12,810 bases of DNA from the NCBI GenBank assembly GCA_025936955.1, contig JAICSL010000021.1, forward strand, positions 1 to 12,810, given 5' to 3'. The translations under genes and the position numbers were made by a program. Below, piece by piece: positions 7,577 to 12,810 of this stretch; position 1 is the stretch's first letter; each line of letters opens with the position of its first letter. The notes under the pieces were generated by a model. That model worked only from the letters and a program-made list of their open reading frames with translations, did no database searches and was not told the origin of the DNA. Source of the DNA: Nitrososphaeraceae archaeon. GTDB lineage: Archaea > Thermoproteota > Nitrososphaeria > Nitrososphaerales > Nitrososphaeraceae.

Positions 7577-8427
7577 TATTCACCAAGAACATCTCTAGAG
7601 CCTATTTCATTTGTAAACCCATATATGTTCACGAGTCTATTTACATCGTCGTTACTTACCTTGCAATATTTATGTGCAAGTTTCAAGCAATAAGGATATC
7701 CTGCAACGCTATGGTATGATAGCATGCATAATAATTCCTTAATATCAGATTCTATACTCCTTTTTGTCCTGCCACATATCTCGATCTTTAACATTGGAGT
7801 ACCATCTCTTAATCTTGCATACACTTCTATCAAAGAACGGCATGCAAGATATTCTTTATTTTCGAAGGGAGTACTATAACCTGCAGATTTTCCTATACGA
7901 TTAAAATAATAAATGTCACCAGCTTTTGAATTCAAAGTACAAAACTGTGCTCTACTATCAGAAGTCTTGGAAATAAAGACTATATTATCATGTCTTTTAA
8001 CAATATTAACAATTTGAGAAGTAAAGGATTGTCTATTCTTGACAAACCTAGGAATCAGTGAACCGTCAACCGAAACAATATCGACCACATCTGCGGAATC
8101 ATCTGTAACTATTGCTTCCATGGTCAAGGCTTTATCTTCTAAGTAGTTTGATCTTGTCACTCCTAGATTATTTTCCCATTTTCGTTCCAGAATGATATTA
8201 TCACTTGTCACTGAAACAGCGTTTACAATATAGATATCAAATCCCTGGAAAATACGCTTATTCCAACTGCTGTCTACTCCTGCAGAAATACACTGTTTTG
8301 CTAAAGGATTATATTTTATCCATCTAGATAACGCTTCAGATTCTATTTTATCCTGATCGGAATCTTTGAAACTTAGTATCCTTTTTTCTTTATTTCTAAT
8401 TGCATCAAGATATATTTCATAAAGCAT
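7576..8427 (-). CDS. nurA: NurA, 5'-3' nuclease partner of HerA
   Basis: NurA is an RNase H-fold Mn-dependent nuclease that degrades the 5' strand at DNA breaks inside the HerA complex. Recognisable motifs in the 283 aa are AGVDSSW (49-55, catalytic D52), SVDGSL (119-124, D121), FISKTS (151-156) and the C-terminal signature AGYPYCLKLAHKYCKV (about 242-256), which carries the conserved Tyr and His of the family. Length is somewhat below the 300-400 aa usual for hyperthermophile NurA. It is the first gene of a two-gene unit with herA. In many archaea herA, mre11, rad50 and nurA form one operon; here nurA leads herA and the nuclease pair follows separately. The start is ATG at 8427, supported by the TATA-like box. 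Confidence 0.92.
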   Translation of the reverse strand: MLYEIYLDAIRNKEKRILSFKDSDQDKIESEALSRWIKYNPLAKQCISAGVDSSWNKRIFQGFDIYIVNAVSVTSDNIILERKWENNLGVTRSNYLEDKALTMEAIVTDDSADVVDIVSVDGSLIPRFVKNRQSFTSQIVNIVKRHDNIVFISKTSDSRAQFCTLNSKAGDIYYFNRIGKSAGYSTPFENKEYLACRSLIEVYARLRDGTPMLKIEICGRTKRSIESDIKELLCMLSYHSVAGYPYCLKLAHKYCKVSNDDVNRLVNIYGFTNEIGSRDVLGE

Positions 8428-8452
8428 TATTAGATAGAATAAAATGATAGTT

Positions 8453-8464
8453 GTTTAAAAAATT
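8453..8464 (-). promoter_or_regulatory. TATA-like box of nurA-herA
   Basis: On the minus strand the sequence is AATTTTTTAAAC, centred about 32 bp before the nurA ATG at 8427. It lies in a 136-bp gap after purP, consistent with nurA-herA being transcribed independently of purP. Confidence 0.4.
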
Positions 8465-8563
8465 GACGATATCATTAGGATAAAGCCAAAAGTCATATTT
8501 AACTACATAGTTTTGTACAATAAAACTCCAATAGTTTATTGTCAATCTACGAACAAAAGAAAC

Positions 8564-9616
8564 CTAAGTAAGGATTTCATTAAGGCGTTTTTTCATATTC
8601 GCTCTTTTTATTTCATATGCTATCCTTCTCCCCATACTCATAGGTTTGTCAAAAATTAATCCCGAATAAGGCGAACCATTAAGATAAAGATTTGTTCCCG
8701 CAACTATCCTTGCAGAAAACTCAAATGTAAAAAACTTTCCTTCTCGATCATAAACACCCTCAAGACAGAAAGGACCAGTCATACCAGGTGGAACAAGACG
8801 TTTTGCAGATTTTACGAATCGTTCACCCATTGCGTAGACTTCTTCTAATAATGATTCTCTTAAAACGAGCGGAATATTGCCAACCACGTTATACGATGGT
8901 TCTGACTCGATACAAAGCTGATTCTTAGCAGGAATTCTACCTATAGCGTCTACATCAGATTCATATCTTCTATCTATGCCCATCAATTCCAGCTCATCAT
9001 TGATAGGAGAATAAAAGTAATGGAAGTAAGTTGGAACTCCAATGACATATTCTTGTATATACAAATCATCTTCGTTCTCTATTGTTTTCTGTTCTAATAA
9101 TTTCTTAGCTCCTTTTTCAAAGGTCTTTTTGTCAGAAGCTAGGAAATACCCGCGTCCTCCAGCTGCTCCATGTAGTTTTACAATACATAATTTCTCAATA
9201 TCGTTTTTAGACCTTATATATTTTGGAGTATTAAGTCGCGATTCTTCCATTAATTTCTGTTTTAATTTTCTATCTGACTCCCATCTCAATATCCATTTGT
9301 TCCCAAAAAAGGGAGTTTTAATACTTTCTATTTGTTTATTATTCATATATGCAATCAACGTACCATGGGGAATGAATATAGAATTAGTTTTGGCGAGACG
9401 TTCTTTACATGCTTTATCTAAAATTTCATTAAATTTTTCTACTACAATCATTTCATCGATAAAGTTGAATTTTTTGTAGAGGTTAAGCCTTTTTCTCTCA
9501 CATATAAGTAGTGTTTTGAATCCTTCTTCTTTTGCACCTTTCAGTACTTGCAATGAGCAATGTGAGCCAAGTGTGGCGATGGTATATACTTTCTTGTTAA
9601 CAATTTTCTTACCCAA
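8564..9616 (-). CDS. purP: PurP, FAICAR synthetase (formate-phosphoribosylaminoimidazolecarboxamide ligase)
   Basis: PurP formylates AICAR to FAICAR with ATP and free formate, the penultimate step of IMP synthesis in archaea, replacing the folate-dependent PurH activity. The 350-aa ATP-grasp protein has the N-terminal substrate loop TLGSHCSLQ (15-23), a PHG turn (83-85), a glycine-rich ATP-grasp loop KLHGAAGGRGYF (147-158), IQEYVIGV (187-194), the family segment MGIDRRYESD (212-221), and the C-terminal metal/substrate motif EFSARIVAGTN (299-309). Length matches characterised PurP (about 360 aa). The start is TTG at 9616: an in-frame stop lies four codons upstream and no ATG is available. It is divergent from citrate synthase across a 189-bp shared promoter region. 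Other PurP-family paralogues have uncertain function, but this one has all the motifs I can check. Confidence 0.92.
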   Translation of the reverse strand: MGKKIVNKKVYTIATLGSHCSLQVLKGAKEEGFKTLLICERKRLNLYKKFNFIDEMIVVEKFNEILDKACKERLAKTNSIFIPHGTLIAYMNNKQIESIKTPFFGNKWILRWESDRKLKQKLMEESRLNTPKYIRSKNDIEKLCIVKLHGAAGGRGYFLASDKKTFEKGAKKLLEQKTIENEDDLYIQEYVIGVPTYFHYFYSPINDELELMGIDRRYESDVDAIGRIPAKNQLCIESEPSYNVVGNIPLVLRESLLEEVYAMGERFVKSAKRLVPPGMTGPFCLEGVYDREGKFFTFEFSARIVAGTNLYLNGSPYSGLIFDKPMSMGRRIAYEIKRANMKKRLNEILT

Positions 9617-9640
9617 GACGAAATGCTAATCACGCTAGGG

Positions 9641-9650
9641 TGATAAAATA
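9641..9650 (-). promoter_or_regulatory. TATA-like box of purP
   Basis: On the minus strand the sequence is TATTTTATCA, centred about 30 bp upstream of the TTG start. This supports the TTG as the true start and predicts a nearly leaderless message. Confidence 0.4.
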
Positions 9651-9772
9651 GTTCGCAACTGAACAGATCATAATGAACCTAAATTTAACAATATAGATAA
9701 TTAACTGGCTATAAACTAATCTTGTTTCATCGTTCTATTTGACTCACCTTATCCACATGTAACTAGCACTAC

Positions 9773-9786
9773 TTTAATATATAAAA
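9773..9786 (+). promoter_or_regulatory. TATA-like box of citrate synthase
   Basis: TTTAATATATAAAA is centred about 27 bp before the ATG at 9806, the best-looking archaeal TATA box in the window. It predicts a leaderless mRNA starting at the ATG. Confidence 0.6.
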
Positions 9787-9805
9787 TTGAGAAGTATCAA
9801 TACAT

Positions 9806-10981
9806 ATGGACGCAAGAAATATCGGCTTGAGAAATATTGAGGTTGCTGATACAAAGATTTGCTCTATTGATGCTGATAATGGTAAACTAATATATCGTGG
9901 TTATGACATTTTAGATCTAGTTAATCATTCTACATTCGAAGAAACAGCCTATCTTTTATTGTTTGGCGAACTTCCAAACAAAGAGGAATTATTAGACTTT
10001 TCTTCCAGAGTGCAGGAAGCTAGGAACCTACCAGAATCGATAGTAAATAATCTGAAAAACCATCCTAAGAGATCACGTCCAATGGATGTGCTTCAATCTT
10101 GTGTTGCTGAGCTTGCTGACTATGATCTAAATATTGAAGATGATTCAAAAGAATACAACATTCAAAGGGCAATTGTTCTAATAGCAAAGATCCCTGCAAT
10201 TGTAGCTGCATGGAACAGGATTAGAAATGGACAACAAGTTATAAATGCGTTAGATAACGATTCACATGCAACAAACTTTCTATATATGTTAAATGGAACG
10301 AAGCCAACACAGGATGAATCAAAGGTATTTGATATTTGTCTTATATTGCATGCGGAGCATAGCTTTAATGCATCAACTTTTGCTGCTAGAGAAATTGCCT
10401 CCACTAGAGCGCATATGTATGCATCTATTAGTGGTGCAGTAGGTGCATTATCCGGTGAACTCCACGGAGGAGCAAATATTCAAGTAATGAAAATGCTCCT
10501 TGAAATTGGTAACCCTGATAACGTAGAAAGGTGGGTTACAAATAGATTACAACACAGAGGTAGGATCATGGGCATGGGTCATGCGGTTTACAAAACCAAA
10601 GATCCTCGGGCTGAAGTACTCTCAAGACTTTCAAGATCAATATCAACGAGAAAAAATAACCAGTGGTTTGACATTACTGAAAAAGTTGAAAATGCCACCA
10701 AAAAATATATGCATGAAAATAAAAACCAAGGAATTTATCCTAATGTTGACTTGTACAGTGCATCGCTTTATTACAGCATGGGATTTCCGATGGATCTTAA
10801 TACTCCAATTTTTGCAATTGCAAGAATTGCGGGCTGGGCGTCCCATGTGATTGAGGAAAAGTTTGCACAAGCAGCTCCTAAACCAGCACTTTATCGTCCA
10901 CAGGCAGTCTACGTAGGCAGATATTGTGGTCCTATGGGTTGTGAATATACACCGATTCAGAATAGAATTACACCAGTCTAA
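9806..10981 (+). CDS. gltA: Citrate synthase (Si-type)
   Basis: Condenses oxaloacetate and acetyl-CoA to citrate in the cytoplasm. In autotrophic archaea this feeds 2-oxoglutarate for glutamate synthesis. All catalytic residues are seen: H220 in GELHGGAN, H259 in MGMGHAVY and D315 in NVDLYSAS, the equivalents of pig His274, His320 and Asp375. H185 in HAEHSFNAST is the oxaloacetate-binding histidine. The N-terminus (IADADNGKL-like SIDADNGKLIYRGYDI) is typical of the prokaryotic short form, and 391 aa is a normal length. Near the C-terminus, YVGRYCGPMGCEYTPI carries two cysteines (C374, C379) where many family members have a shorter YVGPEG-type loop. 2-Methylcitrate synthase is a close relative and cannot be fully excluded by sequence, but no propionate genes are nearby. 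It is monocistronic. Confidence 0.95.
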   Translation: MDARNIGLRNIEVADTKICSIDADNGKLIYRGYDILDLVNHSTFEETAYLLLFGELPNKEELLDFSSRVQEARNLPESIVNNLKNHPKRSRPMDVLQSCVAELADYDLNIEDDSKEYNIQRAIVLIAKIPAIVAAWNRIRNGQQVINALDNDSHATNFLYMLNGTKPTQDESKVFDICLILHAEHSFNASTFAAREIASTRAHMYASISGAVGALSGELHGGANIQVMKMLLEIGNPDNVERWVTNRLQHRGRIMGMGHAVYKTKDPRAEVLSRLSRSISTRKNNQWFDITEKVENATKKYMHENKNQGIYPNVDLYSASLYYSMGFPMDLNTPIFAIARIAGWASHVIEEKFAQAAPKPALYRPQAVYVGRYCGPMGCEYTPIQNRITPV

Positions 10982-11382
10982 ATTAATAGGCCGTTAATAA
11001 AATGAGAACAACCACGATTACAATAAAGAATTGTTCATTAAAAATCAATAGCCCATACCACAAGTAATGACATGAAAATTATTTGGAGATTACGTGATAT
11101 GAGATCTAGTAGTAATACACATTTTCTTTACATCATATTCTAGATGCAATTCGGGATGAGGAATATACCTAAAAGAACAGTACTAAATATTAGGAATGAT
11201 AGAATTAGACGACAATACTAACCTCTCATACATGATTAGAGTTATAATTTAATTAATAATTTTATATTTCTTTAAATAGCATAAAGGTAATAGATACACC
11301 AATATGGATAAATAGTGTACTTTTCAAGATAGTAAAAACCTTCTTTCCTATGATTAATAGAGCACATTTTATAATAATATGG

Positions 11383-11393
11383 ATATTTAAATT
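11383..11393 (+). promoter_or_regulatory. Candidate TATA-like box of the EgtD-type gene
   Basis: ATATTTAAATT lies about 100 bp upstream of the ATG at 11488, giving a leader of about 70 nt. The presence of a Shine-Dalgarno-like site before the start fits a leadered message. Other AT-rich boxes nearby (11367-11379, 11402-11410) are alternatives. Confidence 0.3.
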
Positions 11394-11472
11394 AAGGAAA
11401 CGTAAATAATAAGAATCTGAATAGAGCGAAAAGAGAAAAGAAAAGAATAGATTAACGTACCTTTTGTAAGAT

Positions 11473-11477
11473 GGGAG
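11473..11477 (+). promoter_or_regulatory. Shine-Dalgarno-like site before the EgtD-type gene
   Basis: GGGAG ends 10 nt before the ATG at 11488. Most other first genes of transcription units in this window have a TATA-like box so close to the start codon that no such site can exist in the mRNA. This gene therefore seems to use a different mode of initiation, and the site supports 11488 as the start. Confidence 0.4.
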
Positions 11478-11487
11478 ATATACAATA

Positions 11488-12468
11488 ATGCAAAAGACCA
11501 AATCAGGACTAGATACTTCTCAATTTATACAAGATATTACAGAAGGACTTGGGAATAAAATTAAGAATATACAATCCAAATATTTGTATGACCACATAGG
11601 TTCACAACTTTTTGAACAAATATGCCTTCAACCAGAATATTATTTGACTCGCACTGAGGCGTCCGTATTGACAAAATATTCAACAGACATAATCAATTTG
11701 ACCGAAAGAAGACTTAATATAATAGAATTAGGAAGCGGAAGCTCAACAAAGACAAAAATCTTACTACAATCATTGATCAAAGATCATGATGAACTTTATT
11801 ATTTTCCAATAGACGTCTCTCATACTATTCTGCATGATAGTATTCGTAAGTTATCCTCGGATTTTTTGAACCTGCATATTATAGGTATTTCTTCTGATTA
11901 CACCATCGGACTCAAGAAAGCTGCCGAATTCATAAATGAACAATATCACGTTCCAGACAGAAAACTGGTGCTCTTTTTAGGTTCAAGCATAGGTAATTTC
12001 GAGCCTGTAGAAGCAATTTCTTTCCTACAAATGGTCAGGGACAGACTTGACAAGAATGATATGTTCTTAGTAGGATTTGATCTTAAAAAGAACCAGGAAA
12101 TATTGAATCGAGCATATAATGATAAGGCTGGGATAACTGCGAGATTCAACCTTAATCTCCTAGCTCGAATCAACCGCGAAATAGGAGGGGAATTTGATCT
12201 GGAATCATTTAATCATCATGCATATTATGATGAAAATTTGGGCAGAGTAGAGATGCATTTAGTTTCAAAAAGGGATCAAGATGTATATATTAAAGGCGGA
12301 AATAAAACATTCAGTTTTAAAGAAAATGAAAGTATCCATACAGAAAACTCGTATAAATATGATCTGAAACAAATATATGATTTAGCAAGCGATAGTGGAT
12401 TTGAAGTAAGGCAAAACTTTCTTGATGAAAGAGGATGGTTTACCTTGACAGTTCTTTCGCCTATGTAG
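11488..12468 (+). CDS. egtD: EgtD-type L-histidine N-alpha-methyltransferase
   Basis: EgtD transfers three methyl groups from S-adenosylmethionine to the alpha-amino group of histidine, giving hercynine, the precursor of the antioxidant thiol ergothioneine. The 326-aa protein has nearly the length of Mycobacterium smegmatis EgtD (321 aa) and its motifs: EYYLTRTE (50-57, histidine-pocket Tyr), the SAM loop IIELGSGSSTKT (78-89), LFLGSSIGNF (162-171, N170 matching Asn166), the substrate-binding Tyr at Y210 in AYNDKAG (matching Tyr206), VEMHLVS (254-260), and IHTENSYKY (283-291) with E286 and S288 matching Glu282 and Ser284. The full substrate-binding set argues for histidine rather than another amine. 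An EgtB-type sulfoxide synthase is not visible downstream within the window. It is monocistronic here, with base composition like its neighbours. The gene family is mostly bacterial and fungal, so past transfer is plausible. Confidence 0.88.
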   Translation: MQKTKSGLDTSQFIQDITEGLGNKIKNIQSKYLYDHIGSQLFEQICLQPEYYLTRTEASVLTKYSTDIINLTERRLNIIELGSGSSTKTKILLQSLIKDHDELYYFPIDVSHTILHDSIRKLSSDFLNLHIIGISSDYTIGLKKAAEFINEQYHVPDRKLVLFLGSSIGNFEPVEAISFLQMVRDRLDKNDMFLVGFDLKKNQEILNRAYNDKAGITARFNLNLLARINREIGGEFDLESFNHHAYYDENLGRVEMHLVSKRDQDVYIKGGNKTFSFKENESIHTENSYKYDLKQIYDLASDSGFEVRQNFLDERGWFTLTVLSPM

Positions 12469-12741
12469 TTTGTTATATACAAAAAGCAGCAGAAAAATGC
12501 ATTTTCGAATTGTTTTACATTACTATCTTTTTATTAGCGATTGCCGGTGCATAATTTGAGATATAAAAATTGACAATTTTGGATAAACTACTTTTGCACG
12601 ATCTCTATAGCGATTAAATTGTTTTAGAATGTTATCTATTGTCGTAGCAGTGAATTATTAAAGTATTTTTCTCAAATAGATCAGGATATATTTTAGGCAT
12701 GCAACATGTGCACAATAGTGAATGAATTGAATTGAATTGAA
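12469..12741. other. AT-rich spacer after the EgtD-type gene
   Basis: No gene is recognisable between the EgtD-type stop and the repeat near the window end. It contains a 12-bp palindrome (12494-12505), a TATA-like GATATATTTTA at 12685-12695, and the start of a pentanucleotide repeat. A short frame from ATG 12706 ends after nine codons inside that repeat. Confidence 0.45.
12494..12505. repeat. 12-bp palindrome just after the EgtD-type gene
   Basis: AAAATGCATTTT is a perfect palindrome 26 nt after the stop codon and ends in a short T run. It could contribute to transcript termination (archaeal terminators are mainly T-rich) or be chance. Confidence 0.25.
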
Positions 12742-12745
12742 TTGA
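12724..12745. repeat. Pentanucleotide tandem repeat (GAATT)4
   Basis: Four exact copies of GAATT run from 12724 to 12743, plus two further bases of a fifth copy. Such short arrays can change length by slippage. It lies directly before, and partly overlaps, the possible start of the frame that leaves the window. Confidence 0.8.
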
Positions 12746-12810
12746 GTTTCGAGCTAAGCTGCTTTATTAGCCCATGTGATAACGGTAAATGTACTTACTG
12801 CGGAACCTAC
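12742..12810 (+). CDS. Possible 5' end of a Cys-rich (Fe-S or zinc) protein, cut by the window edge
   Basis: From a TTG at 12742 the frame stays open to the window end. It reads about 23 residues including SPCDNGKCTYCGTY, a C-x4-C-x2-C cluster with another Cys nine residues before the second one. Such spacing can bind zinc or a [4Fe-4S] cluster; radical-SAM proteins use related Cys clusters. The other two forward frames are closed here. A TATA-like element at 12685-12695 would give a leader of about 25 nt. Weaknesses are the unusual start codon, the very short visible length, and the absence of an in-frame ATG (the one at 12706 is cut off by TGA at 12733). Confidence 0.25.
   Translation, partial: MSFELSCFISPCDNGKCTYCGTY

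Larger units (their letters stand above)
10982..11487. other. 506-bp AT-rich spacer between citrate synthase and the EgtD-type gene
   Basis: I see no gene here. The plus-strand frames are short (for example 23 codons from 11072), and a hydrophobic minus-strand frame looks like AT-rich noise. Just after the citrate synthase stop, ATTAA (10983-10987) and TTAAT (10995-10999) flank a GGCC centre and could form a weak hairpin. AT-only stretches at 11247-11280 could be promoter-like but lie about 200 bp from the next start. No tRNA-like fold was seen. Confidence 0.5.

Noticed and set aside
9042..9479. 145-codon plus-strand frame inside purP
   Set aside because: It is antisense to a well-supported gene and rich in Ser/Phe/Leu, the usual pattern of a shadow frame.
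11262..11501. Hydrophobic 79-codon frame on the minus strand resembling a small membrane protein
   Set aside because: It starts at TTG, overlaps the promoter region and start of the EgtD-type gene, and its Phe/Ile/Leu richness is what AT-rich non-coding DNA gives.
12706..12810. Phase-variable gene switched by the GAATT repeat, starting at ATG 12706
   Set aside because: The ATG is in frame with the Cys cluster, but a GAATT array of this length contains a TGA in every frame, so gaining or losing one unit would not open the frame.

Overview
The window reads as part of a mesophilic archaeal chromosome, most likely an ammonia-oxidising thaumarchaeon (Nitrososphaerota). The evidence is an archaeal set of DNA-repair genes (nurA, herA, mre11, rad50), the archaeal purine enzyme PurP, and TATA-like boxes about 25-35 nt upstream of start codons with almost no room for a leader. 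The sequence is AT-rich, with very AT-rich spacers. Low GC together with a histidine-betaine-type methyltransferase would suit a soil lineage such as Nitrosocosmicus, but that placement is inference.

Layout. Left edge: the 3' end of an unrecognised gene (to 338), then about 610 bp without a gene, then a stand-alone CheY-like receiver (951-1376). Next come a divergent pair: an unrecognised 153-aa protein (1493-1954, minus) and a small HEAT-repeat protein (2042-2542, plus). The HEAT protein carries two His-Glu dyads in the arrangement of one half of deoxyhypusine hydroxylase. From 2559 to 9616 every gene is on the minus strand. In order of transcription these are purP, nurA-herA (1-nt overlap), and mre11-rad50 (4-nt overlap). 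They appear to form three transcription units, each with its own TATA-like box. A perfect 21-bp AT palindrome lies between herA and mre11. On the plus strand follow citrate synthase (9806-10981), about 500 bp without a gene, and an EgtD-type histidine methyltransferase (11488-12468). The right edge holds a pentanucleotide repeat and possibly the first codons of a Cys-rich protein that leaves the window.

How the genes work together. HerA (hexameric translocase), NurA (5'-3' nuclease), Mre11 (nuclease) and Rad50 (ABC ATPase tether) together resect double-strand breaks for homologous recombination. Their clustering is the archaeal norm, although here they are split into two units. PurP (penultimate step of IMP synthesis) and citrate synthase (2-oxoglutarate supply) are housekeeping neighbours. 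EgtD would make hercynine, the first step towards ergothioneine; no EgtB-like partner is visible in the window.

The observations most worth following are the half-length hydroxylase-like HEAT protein, the Asn-to-Glu change at a metal-ligand position of Mre11, the archaeal EgtD, and the Cys cluster at the right edge. No tRNA, rRNA, CRISPR array or insertion sequence was recognised.
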